Assembly: GCF_003797775.2 (NCBI RefSeq)
Contig: NZ_CP060725.1
Location: forward strand, 1,730,001 to 1,794,000
Origin: Sphingopyxis sp. OPL5
GTDB taxonomy: Bacteria > Pseudomonadota > Alphaproteobacteria > Sphingomonadales > Sphingomonadaceae
Direction of reading: 5' to 3'
Length of the DNA stretch: 64,000 nt
A program made the translations under genes and the position numbers. How positions within the stretch are numbered: position 1 is the stretch's first letter; each line of letters begins with the position of its first letter. Positions 36,786-45,421 of the stretch are shown in pieces. The notes under the pieces are model-generated. The model saw only the letters and a program-made list of their open reading frames with translations, did not search any database and was not told the origin of the DNA.

Positions 36786-39074
36786 ATGGCGGGCATTCGC
36801 GACAGTATCGACACAAAGAAACGGCGCATGCCGCATGTCAGCCGCCGGTCGCTGCTCGTCGGCGCGACCGCCGCGGGCGGCCTCGCGCTCGCATGGAGCG
36901 TCTGGCCGCGCGACTACGCCCCCAACCTGACCGCCGCCGAGGGCGAGCATATCTTCAACGCCTTTCTCAAGATCGGCGACGACGGGCATGTCAGCGTCAT
37001 CGTCCCGCAATGCGAGATGGGACAGGGCGTCACCACCCTGCTGCCGCAGATCATCGCCGACGAACTCGGCGCCGACTGGCGCACGATCGCGGTCGAAACC
37101 GCGCCGATCAGCCCGCTCTACACCAACACGCTGCTGGTCGACGAGGACAGCGCGACCTTCACCCCGCGTGCGCTCGTACCCGACATGGTCGCCGACGTGC
37201 GCAGCTGGGCGCGGCGCGAATGGGCGGTGCGCCACGCGGTGATGCTCACCGCCAACAGCTCGTCAGTGCGGATGTTCGAGGCGCCGTGCCGCGACGCCGC
37301 GGCGCAAGCGCGCGCGCTGCTGATGATGGCGGCGGCGCGGCGCTGGGATGCGAATTGGGAGGAATGCGACACCGCGAACGGCTTCGTCACGCTGGGCGCG
37401 AAGAAATTGCGTTTCGCCGAGGTCGCCGCCGCCGCGGCGCTGCTCGAACCGCCCGCCGAACCCGTCTATCGCTCGGCAAGCGCCGATCCGCTCTATGGCA
37501 AGGAGGTCATCCGCCTCGACCTGCCCGCCAAGGTCGACGGCTCGGCCAATTATGCCGGTGACATCCGCCTGCCCGACATGGTCTTCGCATCGATCCGCCA
37601 GGGCCCGCTCGGCGCGACGCGGCTGAAGAGCATCGACCGCAAGGCGGGGCTCGCCTCGCCCGGCATGCTCTATGTCGTCGAGCATGAACGCTGGCTCGCC
37701 GCGGTCGCGCGCAACTGGTGGGCGGCGAACCGCGCGCTCGACAGATTCGCCCCGGTCTTCGAAACCGCCGGCACGCCGATCTCGTCGACACGCATCGACA
37801 AGGCGCTCGCCGCCGCGATCAAGGCCGATGGCCACCGCATCGTCGACAAGGGCGACGTGTCGGCGGCGATGGAAGGCCGCACCAGCATCGGCGCGACCTA
37901 TATGGTCGCCCCGGCGCTCCACGCCCCGATCGAGACGCGCACCGCGACCGCGGCGCCCGACCGGAACCGGCTGCGCGTCTGGGTCGCGACCCAGGCCCCC
38001 GCGCAGTGCCGCGCCGCGATCGCCGCCGCCACCGGCCTCGCCGAAAGCGACGTCACCCTGTTCCCGATGATGGCGGGCGGCTCGTTCGACGCCTGCCTCG
38101 ATCACAGCGTCGCGGTACAGGCGGCGATCATCGCGCGGCAGGTCAAGCGCCCGGTCCAGCTCGCCTGGTCGCGCGCCGAGGAGATCATGCGCGACATTCC
38201 CCGCCCCCCGGCGCGCGCGCGCATGGTCGCGACCCTCAACGCTGCGGGCGGGATCGACGCGCTCGTCGCGCGCATCGCGGTCCCCTCGACCACCCACGAG
38301 TTTCGCGACCGGCTGTTTTCGAACACATCGCCCGACGTGGCGCAGCGTGCCGCCGCCGGCGCCTCGGATGCCGTCGCGGTCGAGGGCGCGGTCGGCGTCT
38401 ATGCCATCCCGCATGTCGCGGTCGACCATTGCCCCGCCGACATCGGCCTGCCGACCGGGCGTTGGCGCGGCAATGCCGACAGCTACACCGCCTTCTTCAC
38501 CGAATGTTTCATCGACGAAATGGCGGCAAAGGCCGAACTCGACGCGCTGTCGTACCGGATGGCGATGCTTGGCGACCAACCACTGCTCGCGCGCTGCCTG
38601 CTCACCGCGACCAGCCTCGGCGGCTGGGAGGGCATGCTTTCGGGCACCGCGCAGGGGCTCGCCTGCCATTCGATGCGCGGCAGCCATATCGCGCTGATGG
38701 CGACCGCGCGGCCGAGCGAAAAAGGGCTGCAGGTCGAACAGCTCGTCGCGGTCGTCGACGCCGGCCGCCTCGTCAATCCGGCGATCGCGCGGCAACAGGT
38801 CGAGGGCGGGCTGATCTTCGGCCTCGCCGCCGCTGTCGGCGCGACCACCGATTATGAAGGCGGGGTCGCGACCGCGCGCAAGCTCGGCCAGCTCGGCCTG
38901 CCGCGCCTGTCGCAGTCGCCCGAGATCATCGTCGAATTCGTCGAAAGCGATCGCGACCCCGGCGGGCTAGGCGAAATCGGCGTTCCCGTCGTCGCCCCCG
39001 CGATCGCCAACGCGCTCTACGCCGCGACCGGGCGCCGCGTCCGGCGGATACCGCTGTCCGCGCTGCCGCTATGA
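36786..39074 (+). CDS. Tat-exported molybdopterin-binding oxidoreductase subunit (xanthine dehydrogenase family, IorB-like)
   Basis: A 762-residue protein (748 if the ATG at 36828 is used). A Tat signal, SRRSLLVGATAAGGLALAW, is followed by molybdopterin-binding segments: PQCEMGQGVTTLLPQIIADE and MMAGGSFDACLDH. The catalytic Glu is in GLGEIGVPVVAP near the end. It resembles the large subunit of isoquinoline 1-oxidoreductase and periplasmic aldehyde oxidases. Such enzymes need a 2Fe-2S subunit, which is not next to it. The stop overlaps the hemH start by 4 bases. Confidence 0.87.
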   Translation: MAGIRDSIDTKKRRMPHVSRRSLLVGATAAGGLALAWSVWPRDYAPNLTAAEGEHIFNAFLKIGDDGHVSVIVPQCEMGQGVTTLLPQIIADELGADWRTIAVETAPISPLYTNTLLVDEDSATFTPRALVPDMVADVRSWARREWAVRHAVMLTANSSSVRMFEAPCRDAAAQARALLMMAAARRWDANWEECDTANGFVTLGAKKLRFAEVAAAAALLEPPAEPVYRSASADPLYGKEVIRLDLPAKVDGSANYAGDIRLPDMVFASIRQGPLGATRLKSIDRKAGLASPGMLYVVEHERWLAAVARNWWAANRALDRFAPVFETAGTPISSTRIDKALAAAIKADGHRIVDKGDVSAAMEGRTSIGATYMVAPALHAPIETRTATAAPDRNRLRVWVATQAPAQCRAAIAAATGLAESDVTLFPMMAGGSFDACLDHSVAVQAAIIARQVKRPVQLAWSRAEEIMRDIPRPPARARMVATLNAAGGIDALVARIAVPSTTHEFRDRLFSNTSPDVAQRAAAGASDAVAVEGAVGVYAIPHVAVDHCPADIGLPTGRWRGNADSYTAFFTECFIDEMAAKAELDALSYRMAMLGDQPLLARCLLTATSLGGWEGMLSGTAQGLACHSMRGSHIALMATARPSEKGLQVEQLVAVVDAGRLVNPAIARQQVEGGLIFGLAAAVGATTDYEGGVATARKLGQLGLPRLSQSPEIIVEFVESDRDPGGLGEIGVPVVAPAIANALYAATGRRVRRIPLSALPL

Positions 39075-40066
39075 CCGCGCCGACCGATCATCCGCCGGTC
39101 GCACCGCCGCGCCTCGGCGTGCTGCTGGTCAACCTCGGCACCCCCGACGCCCCCGACGCGCCGTCGGTGCGCCGCTATCTCGCCGAATTCCTCTCCGACC
39201 GCCGCGTCGTCGAGATTCCGCAGCTCCTCTGGCAGCCGATCCTGCGCGGCCTCATCCTGACCACGCGGCCCAAAAAATCCGCCCACGCCTATCGTCAGGT
39301 GTGGACCGACGAAGGGTCGCCGCTCGCCGCGATCACGCGGCGGCAGGCGGCGGCGCTGCAAACGGCGCTCGGTCCCGACGTGCTGGTCGACCATGCGATG
39401 CGCTACGGCAACCCCGCGATTGCCGCGACGCTCGATGCGATGCTCGCCGCAGGGTGCCGCCGCATCCTGATCACGCCGCTCTATCCGCAATATTGCGCCG
39501 CGACGACCGCGACCGTCGTCGATGCGGTGAACAGCCATCTCGCGACCCTGCGCTGGCAGCCGGCGTTGCGCGTCCTGCCGCCCTATCCCGACGACCCGGC
39601 CTATATCGGCGCCCTCGAAACCACGCTCGAGGCCGGCCTCGCCGCGCTCGATTTCGCCCCCGATGTGCTTCTCGCCAGCTTCCACGGCATGCCCGAACGC
39701 ACGCTGCACCTCGGCGATCCCTATCATTGCCAGTGCCGCAAGACCGCGCGACTGCTGTCCGAAGCGCTCGGCCGCCCGGTCGAGACCGCCTTCCAGTCGC
39801 GCTTCGGCCGCGCCAAATGGCTCGAACCCGCGACCGACACCGTGCTCACCCGCCTCGGCCGCGAAGGCAAAAGCGTCGCGATCTTCGCCCCCGGCTTTGC
39901 CGCCGACTGCCTCGAAACGCTCGAAGAGCTGGCGATCCGCGGCAAGGAACGGTTCGAAAGCGCAGGCGGCACCCGTTTCGCGTACATCCCGTGCCTCAAT
40001 GACGGCGCCCCGGGCCTCGCGATGCTCGAAAGCCTCGTCCGCCGCGAACTCGCCGGATGGCTTTGA
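39071..40066 (+). CDS. hemH: Ferrochelatase
   Basis: A 331-residue enzyme inserting Fe2+ into protoporphyrin IX. LLVNLGTPDAPD opens the fold, the catalytic His is H205 in ASFHGMPERTL, and the second metal-side residue is Glu in GFAADCLETLEEL. CQCRK in the middle carries two Cys residues. Translation is coupled to the molybdoenzyme gene by a 4-base overlap, an unusual pairing. Confidence 0.96.
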   Translation: MTAPTDHPPVAPPRLGVLLVNLGTPDAPDAPSVRRYLAEFLSDRRVVEIPQLLWQPILRGLILTTRPKKSAHAYRQVWTDEGSPLAAITRRQAAALQTALGPDVLVDHAMRYGNPAIAATLDAMLAAGCRRILITPLYPQYCAATTATVVDAVNSHLATLRWQPALRVLPPYPDDPAYIGALETTLEAGLAALDFAPDVLLASFHGMPERTLHLGDPYHCQCRKTARLLSEALGRPVETAFQSRFGRAKWLEPATDTVLTRLGREGKSVAIFAPGFAADCLETLEELAIRGKERFESAGGTRFAYIPCLNDGAPGLAMLESLVRRELAGWL

Positions 40067-40158
40067 TTTTCTATCGCTTACCTCCTGTTTAGGTCCTTCG
40101 TTTAGACCGAAACTCCGCGCGGCAGAGTCAGAGGCCGCCGCGCGCGTTGGAGGTCGCA

Positions 40159-41919
40159 ATGAGTCAGGTCCAATCGGCCCTATTGATGCTGGTGGCGGCA
40201 ACGCTCCTCTTCGCCGCGATCGTCACTTTTGTCTGGCGCCGCAGCCGGCCCGTCCCCGAACCGCGCGCGCCGAAAACGCCCCGCGAACCCCGCGCGCCGC
40301 GCGAACCGGGCGAAAGCCGCCTGCCGCGCCTGCCGCGCCGCGACCGCGAGGTCGAAGCCCCGGTCGAAATGTCCGCCGCCCGCCTCGCCCGGATCAGCGC
40401 CCGGCCGCCGTTCGAACGGCTGACCGAAGCCGAGGCCGAGGCCGAATATAGAACCGCCCCCGCCGCCGAGGCTCCCGCGCTCGCCGCCGACCGCCCGGCC
40501 CCCGAAACGCCCGAACCCGCACCGCCAAGCGAAGCCGACCGCGCCATGGTTGGCCAGATGCTCGAATCGATGGTCGCGCAGGTCGAGCATGAGGCCGATC
40601 TGGTCGAACGCCGCGGCACCGAGCCCGTCGCGGTCCGCCTCGTGCCGCAAATCCCGCCGCGCATGGGCGAAATCGCGACGAGCTGGCTCGGCGGCCGCCC
40701 GCGGCTCGAACCCGGCATGGCCTGGCCCGAAATCCGCGAGGTCCGCGGCGAGTTCATCGCGCAGATCGCCTGCGCCGACCTGCCCGCCGACATCTGGGAC
40801 GGCCTCGGCCCGCGCCGCGGCAGCCTCGCCTTCTTCATCCACCCGCGCGACGGCGATGTCGCGGTGGTCCATGTCCATGCCGCCGGCGACCCGGTCGACC
40901 CGCCGCACCCCTTCGATCCCGGCGGCAGCTTCTTCGCGCCGAACGGCGGGCTGCGCTTCGGCGACCTGATGCCCTTCACCCGCCACGCCTTTCCCGAATG
41001 GCCGGTCGACCTCGTCGCCGTCCGCCCCGGCGACGACGATCCGCGCGCGGACGAAAATGAAGAGGGCGACGACGAGAGCGTCGGCACCCGCCTCTATCGC
41101 AGCGGCTACGACGTCGCCGACCCCGCCTTCCATCCCTTCGACTGGGACAGCATGACCGCGATGGTCGAAATCCTCGCGATGCGGATCGAGCGGTTCTGGA
41201 AAGACGTCGACGGCCCCTCGCCGATCGACACCCAGCTCGCCAGCGTCGAGCGCCGCCTCGCCAAGCACGACGCGGGGGACAAGGACCCGCTCGGCCGCGA
41301 AGGCCTCGTCAACATGCAGGCTTCGCTGCAGGAATTGCACGACGCCGCCGCGGCGGCGCGCGCGGCGAACTATGTCGCACGCATCCGCGCCGAGGAGATC
41401 ATCGCGATCGTCCGCGAAAGCGCCCCCAAGATGGATTTCTCGGCGAACGACGCCGCCGCCGTCATGGACGCGCTGCACGCGATTCGCTGGACCAAGGTCA
41501 ACCGCAAGACCGACCCCGACGGTCGTCCGGGCGCCGAGCGGATCGAAAGCCTGGAGATCCCGCTCACCACCCATCATCCCGACGCACCGCTGTGGGTCCA
41601 CGACTATCTGACCATCTGGTTCGACCATGCCAAACACGCCTATGCCGCAAACCCCGACACGCTGTCCGATGCCGCGCGCACGGTCTTCGAACCCTGGGCG
41701 CGGGACCTCGCGGCGCGCGAGATGCCCAGCATCGGCCACATCCCCTTCCGCTATGTCCACGATTATGACGACGAAACCCACGCGACGCTGCTCGAACTGC
41801 CGTCGAGCGGGTTGATGAGCTGGATTTTCGGCGACGTCGACCATCTGGTGCTGACGCTGCGCAAGGCCGATCTCGCCGCCGGGCGCTGGGACCGGCCGCT
41901 GGTTCAGGTCAGCAACTGA
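40159..41919 (+). CDS. Membrane-anchored DUF1963 protein
   Basis: A 586-residue protein; I chose the ATG at 40159 behind GGAGG. One N-terminal membrane helix (ALLMLVAATLLFAAIVTFVW) is followed by about 120 residues rich in Pro, Arg and Glu. The DUF1963 domain comes next, twice-repeated in shape: RPRLEPGMAWPEIRE, FIAQIACADLPADIW and GSLAFFIHPRDGDVAV, then a distant second half ending in LLELPSSGLMSWIFGDVDHL. DUF1963 function is unknown. Confidence 0.85.
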   Translation: MSQVQSALLMLVAATLLFAAIVTFVWRRSRPVPEPRAPKTPREPRAPREPGESRLPRLPRRDREVEAPVEMSAARLARISARPPFERLTEAEAEAEYRTAPAAEAPALAADRPAPETPEPAPPSEADRAMVGQMLESMVAQVEHEADLVERRGTEPVAVRLVPQIPPRMGEIATSWLGGRPRLEPGMAWPEIREVRGEFIAQIACADLPADIWDGLGPRRGSLAFFIHPRDGDVAVVHVHAAGDPVDPPHPFDPGGSFFAPNGGLRFGDLMPFTRHAFPEWPVDLVAVRPGDDDPRADENEEGDDESVGTRLYRSGYDVADPAFHPFDWDSMTAMVEILAMRIERFWKDVDGPSPIDTQLASVERRLAKHDAGDKDPLGREGLVNMQASLQELHDAAAAARAANYVARIRAEEIIAIVRESAPKMDFSANDAAAVMDALHAIRWTKVNRKTDPDGRPGAERIESLEIPLTTHHPDAPLWVHDYLTIWFDHAKHAYAANPDTLSDAARTVFEPWARDLAAREMPSIGHIPFRYVHDYDDETHATLLELPSSGLMSWIFGDVDHLVLTLRKADLAAGRWDRPLVQVSN

Positions 41920-41932
41920 AAATGCTGTCCGC

Positions 41933-41948
41933 TTGACGTAACGGTCAA
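41933..41948. promoter_or_regulatory. LiuR-like palindrome upstream of phaB
   Basis: TTGACGTAACGGTCAA is an inverted repeat with arms TTGAC/GTCAA, 60 bases before the phaB start. It resembles the 16-base sites of MerR-family LiuR regulators of branched-chain acyl-CoA genes in proteobacteria. No regulator gene of this kind is in the window. Confidence 0.4.
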
Positions 41949-42007
41949 CTTGCGAGCCTCTTCGACGCGCCCTAGTCAGGGTGAAACACACTCTGTGGGA
42001 GAGACTT

Positions 42008-42730
42008 ATGTCACGCGTAGCGATCGTCACCGGGGGCAGCCGCGGTATCGGTGAGGCGATCAGCCTCAAGCTCAAAGAACAGGGCGTCACGGTCGTCGCC
42101 AACTATGGGGGCGATGACGCAAAAGCGCGCGAGTTCAGCGGCCGCACCGGCATCGCGGCGCGCAAATGGGACGTCGGCGACCATCAGGCCTGCCTCGACA
42201 ATTGCGCCGCGATCGCCGCCGAATTCGGCCCGGTCGACATCGTCGTCAACAACGCCGGCATCACCCGCGACGGCACCCTCGCGCGCATGAGCTACGACGA
42301 CTGGCACGACGTCATGCGCGTCAATCTCGGCGGCTGCTTCAACATGGCGAAGGCTTGCTTTCCCGGCATGGTCGAACGCGGCTGGGGCCGCATCGTCAAT
42401 ATCGGCTCGATCAACGGCCAGGCCGGCCAATATGGCCAGGTCAATTATGCCGCAGCGAAATCGGGCATCCACGGCTTCACCAAGGCGCTGGCGCAGGAAG
42501 GCGCCAAGAAGGGCGTCACCGTCAACGCGATCGCGCCGGGCTATATCGACACCGACATGGTCGCCGCGGTCCCCGCCCCCGTACTCGAAAAGATCGTCGC
42601 GAAGATTCCGGTAGGCCGCCTCGGCCAGGCCGACGAAATCGCGCGCGGGGTGGCGTTTTTGTGCAGCGAGGATGCGGGGTTCGTGACGGGGTCGACGATG
42701 TCGATCAATGGGGGGCAGCATATGTACTGA
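42008..42730 (+). CDS. phaB: Acetoacetyl-CoA reductase
   Basis: A 240-residue short-chain dehydrogenase from the ATG at 42008 after GGGAGAG. The cofactor loop is TGGSRGIG (8-15), NNAG is present, and the catalytic set is Ser in NIGSINGQAGQ and Tyr/Lys in YAAAK. The GQAGQYGQVNYAA sequence is diagnostic of PhaB rather than FabG. It makes (R)-3-hydroxybutyryl-CoA for polyhydroxyalkanoate. No phaA or phaC is adjacent. Confidence 0.93.
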   Translation: MSRVAIVTGGSRGIGEAISLKLKEQGVTVVANYGGDDAKAREFSGRTGIAARKWDVGDHQACLDNCAAIAAEFGPVDIVVNNAGITRDGTLARMSYDDWHDVMRVNLGGCFNMAKACFPGMVERGWGRIVNIGSINGQAGQYGQVNYAAAKSGIHGFTKALAQEGAKKGVTVNAIAPGYIDTDMVAAVPAPVLEKIVAKIPVGRLGQADEIARGVAFLCSEDAGFVTGSTMSINGGQHMY

Positions 42731-42910
42731 CGGTGGCAGGCGCGTAGCGAAGGCGTTCGCACTGCGAACGGCGAGCTAGGCGCCGGTGCCGCGCAGCGGC
42801 AGCCACCGGCACGGCCAGTGGGGCGGACGGCCCCAAGGTCGGCCGAACCCGTCTGACGTCATGGCGGCGGCCTTGCCGTCGCCGCCCGCCCTTCATCAAA
42901 TGGAAAAAGC

Positions 42911-42982
42911 CGTTTGTGTCGAGCGAAGTCGAGACACGCGAAGGTTGGCGCGGACGTGTCTCGACTTCGCTCGACACAAACG
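42911..42982. repeat. Palindrome, family G (CGTTTGTGTCGAGCGAAGTC)
   Basis: Arms of 28 bases, CGTTTGTGTCGAGCGAAGTC plus GAGACACG and its exact complement, enclose 16 bases. It lies in the 287-base gap between the convergent phaB and LuxR/DUF4019 genes. The rest of that gap (42731-42910) is GC-rich with small inverted repeats and no gene. Confidence 0.85.
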
Positions 42983-43017
42983 GGAAGAGCAGGCGAATCA
43001 GATTTCCGTTCCGCCCC

Positions 43018-43761
43018 CTACTCCACCGTCACCCCAACAACCCGCCAGGCGCCGCCCTCGCGCACCAACGACAGCGTCTCGATCGCCCCCGCCTTGTTGG
43101 CATAATCGGTGCGGAACTTGACCATCTGATAGCCATAGGGCGGCGCGGGCACCTCCTGCTCGCTCAGCAGCACCCGCGACCGGACCGCGCCGAGCGGCCC
43201 CTGCACCTGCTGCGCCACCCTGGTCCAGGTCTCGGCGGTGTTGAGCGCCTTAAACGCCTGCCCGGTCGCCTCCCAGCTGCCGTTCCAGTCGCCCTTTTCG
43301 ACCATCGCGAGCCAGTCGCGCGCCGCGCCGACCGCAGCGCTTTCGGCGGGGGCGGTGGACGGCGCCGCGGCGGGCGCACCGGCGGTGCCGGTCATCGACG
43401 AAAAAGCGAGCAGGGCAAGGCTAAGCGACATGAGAAGACCTCCGATAATCCAGCCGAGCGGCCGCACCATGCGGGGCGCCTCGGTGGATGTCGGAACCTC
43501 CTCGACCCCGACGGCGCCCGCACCCCCGAAACCCTTGTCCCCAAGCGTTTTGGGATCTTCGTGCTCGATGTCGCGCAGTTGCCGTGCCGCCTCGCGGCTG
43601 CTCGAAACCGCCATCTTGCGCCGCGCGTCGCGCAGCCGTTCGTTGATCGTGTGGACCGAAAGCCCGAGGTGGCTTGCCATCGATTTCGCGTCATAGCCGC
43701 TGACCAGCAGGCGCAGCGTCTCCTTTTCCTTTTCGGTGAGGGTCTGAATAGCTGCGGTCAT
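43018..43761 (-). CDS. Membrane-anchored LuxR-type regulator with DUF4019 domain
   Basis: A 247-residue protein with a LuxR-type helix-turn-helix at about 5-60 (LTEKEKETLRLLVSGYDAKS; LGLSVHTINERLRDARRKM). One membrane helix lies at 102-122 and a DUF4019 domain at about 143-245 (VGAARDWLAMVEKGDWNGSW). The topology puts DNA binding in the cytoplasm and DUF4019 in the periplasm, so it could sense an envelope signal directly. The target genes are unknown. Confidence 0.85.
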   Translation of the reverse strand: MTAAIQTLTEKEKETLRLLVSGYDAKSMASHLGLSVHTINERLRDARRKMAVSSSREAARQLRDIEHEDPKTLGDKGFGGAGAVGVEEVPTSTEAPRMVRPLGWIIGGLLMSLSLALLAFSSMTGTAGAPAAAPSTAPAESAAVGAARDWLAMVEKGDWNGSWEATGQAFKALNTAETWTRVAQQVQGPLGAVRSRVLLSEQEVPAPPYGYQMVKFRTDYANKAGAIETLSLVREGGAWRVVGVTVE

Positions 43762-43783
43762 CGGTTGGCCTGCACCCTTTCAT

Positions 43784-43861
43784 CGTCGCCCCCGCGAAGG
43801 CGGGGGCCGGTGGCTGCATAGTGCAACACCGATAGCGGCCCCCGCCTTCGCGGGGGCGACG
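43784..43861. repeat. Dispersed palindrome, family C, GTCGCCCCCGCG variant, copy 3
   Basis: It has the same arms as the element at 36643, with a different loop. It lies upstream of the LuxR/DUF4019 gene and the divergent ribbon-helix-helix gene. Confidence 0.85.
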
Positions 43862-43946
43862 AGTTTGCTATCGGATGTTAGGCCCCGCCCGAATCGCGGT
43901 CACCCCCAAATAAATCGTACCTCCCGCCGCGAGCAGGCGATAAGCC

Positions 43947-44189
43947 ATGGCCATGGCGCGCCCCTATCACCCCCCGGTCAAACGCTCGGTGACGATCGCC
44001 GGCCACCCGACCTCGATCAGCCTCGAACCCGTCTTCTGGGACGCGCTCGAAGCCGAAGCCGCGCGCCAGGCGCTCCCGATCAACGCCCTCGTCGCGCGCA
44101 TCGACGTCGAACGGATGGAGGCGGACGACCCGCCGAACCTGACCTCGGCGATCCGGCAGTGGTTGTGGCGAGAGGGACCCAGCAATTGA
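43947..44189 (+). CDS. Ribbon-helix-helix (RHH_4) DNA-binding protein
   Basis: An 80-residue protein; starts at 43947 or 43953. KRSVTIAGHPTSISLEPVFW and the following DALEAEAARQALPINALVAR match the RHH_4 family: one beta strand and two helices that dimerise to bind DNA. The ending NLTSAIRQWLW is conserved too. The target is unknown. Confidence 0.85.
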   Translation: MAMARPYHPPVKRSVTIAGHPTSISLEPVFWDALEAEAARQALPINALVARIDVERMEADDPPNLTSAIRQWLWREGPSN

Positions 44190-44220
44190 CATTCCAACTC
44201 GCATCCTCGGGCTGAACGCC

Positions 44221-44436
44221 ATGAAAATGAAAAATGTGATCCGACACAGCACGAATGTGATTACCCCGATTGTAATCGGCTTCGGTGTCGTCGCGATGAT
44301 CTTGGACACCATATCTCAAGTCTCGGCGGGAACGACATCCGAGTTGCCGATGCACATCCTTGGCGGGCTCGCCTTTATCGGGTTCGCCCTATTCATCCGC
44401 CACGCCACATTGCTGCACGTCGATTCGATGGATTAG
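44221..44436 (+). CDS. Small two-helix membrane protein of lower GC
   Basis: A 71-residue protein with two hydrophobic helices (VITPIVIGFGVVAMILDTIS; MHILGGLAFIGFALFI). Its base use is clearly more AT-rich than that of its neighbours, including AAA, ATT and TCT-type codons that are rare elsewhere. It starts 31 bases after the RHH gene, and its stop overlaps the end of the convergent ATP-grasp gene by 4 bases. Function unknown. Confidence 0.6.
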   Translation: MKMKNVIRHSTNVITPIVIGFGVVAMILDTISQVSAGTTSELPMHILGGLAFIGFALFIRHATLLHVDSMD

Positions 44437-45296
44437 ATAAGTGTGGCTCCCGCCACCGCGCGCCCGAACGCGGCGCCCTTGTCCTCCGCGAAGTGCAGGA
44501 ACAGCGACGGCTCGATCAGCTCCAGTTCCATGATGTGCAGCACCCCCGCCGCGTCGCCGACCATATCGACGCGCGCATAGACTGGCGGTGCGGGGGCCGC
44601 AGCGAGCGCCGCGGCGGCTAGCGCCTGTGCTTCGTCGCTCGCCTCCCACGCCGTCTCGCGCCCGCCGAACTGCTCCTGCACGCGAAAATCGCCCGCCGCC
44701 GGGCGCTTGACGATCGCATGGCTGAACCGGCCATCGAAGAAAAACAGCGAAAACTCGCCATCGCTCAGTATCCCCGGCATCAACGGCTGCACCAGCCGCC
44801 TTTGCCCCAGCGCATCGGCGGGCACCCCCGCTCCCGCCGCGATCCGGTGCGTCCCGTCGGCGCCGCCCGAGATCGCGGGTTTCACCACCACCTCACCGGC
44901 GCCCAGCGCCAAGCGTGCATCCGCCAGCGCCGCTTCATCGAGCGCCGCGACCTCGACGGTCGGCACCACCGCGACGCCCTTGGCGGCGAGTTCGGACAGA
45001 TACGCCTTGTCGCTGTTCCAGCGCAGCACCGCGACCGGATTGACCACCGGCAGGCCCTCGGCCTCCAGCCGGTCGAGCAGCTTGTACCAGCCCGCCACAT
45101 CGCGCTGATAGCCCCAGGCGAAGAGCGGCAGGATCAGGTCGAAGCCCGACAAATCGCCCGGATCGCCCCACACCCGCTGCTCGACCGCGAGTCCCGCGCC
45201 CGCCAGCGCCGCCGCCTTGCGCGCGAAGGCCGGCTGCCATTTCTCATAATAGTCGGGCGCAGGCACGAGGATCGCGACGCGGGGCTGGTAGGGCAT
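44433..45296 (-). CDS. ATP-grasp family ligase
   Basis: A 287-residue protein with the ATP-grasp fold. A pre-ATP domain (RVAILVPAPDYYEKWQPAFA; SGFDLILPLFAWGYQRD) is followed by VVVKPAISGGADGTHRI for nucleotide binding and ARVDMVGDAAGVLHIMELEL with the Mg-binding Asp/Glu. It resembles the RimK/DcsG group, which join a carboxylate to an amine. The substrate is not predictable. A family A repeat precedes it. Confidence 0.85.
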   Translation of the reverse strand: MPYQPRVAILVPAPDYYEKWQPAFARKAAALAGAGLAVEQRVWGDPGDLSGFDLILPLFAWGYQRDVAGWYKLLDRLEAEGLPVVNPVAVLRWNSDKAYLSELAAKGVAVVPTVEVAALDEAALADARLALGAGEVVVKPAISGGADGTHRIAAGAGVPADALGQRRLVQPLMPGILSDGEFSLFFFDGRFSHAIVKRPAAGDFRVQEQFGGRETAWEASDEAQALAAAALAAAPAPPVYARVDMVGDAAGVLHIMELELIEPSLFLHFAEDKGAAFGRAVAGATLI

Positions 45297-45320
45297 GAAC
45301 TACTTTACCTTGTCAAAACC

Positions 45321-45402
45321 CGTCATTGCGAGGAGCGAAGCGACGCGGCAATCCAGAGTCGCGTAACCCGCCCTGGATTGCTTCGCTCCGCTCGCAATGA
45401 CG
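45321..45402. repeat. Dispersed palindrome, family A, copy 2
   Basis: It begins CGTCATTGCGAGGAGCGAAG and ends CGCTCGCAATGACG, with CAATCCAGAG/CCTGGATTG inner pairing. It lies between the ATP-grasp and glutamate dehydrogenase genes, just after the latter's stop. Confidence 0.85.
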
Positions 45403-45421
45403 AGGTGATGGGACGCGACCT

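Noticed and set aside
43947..44436. Confident toxin-antitoxin call for the RHH and membrane protein genes
   Set aside because: The layout is suggestive only; RHH_4 proteins are usually not antitoxins and no toxin motif is visible.
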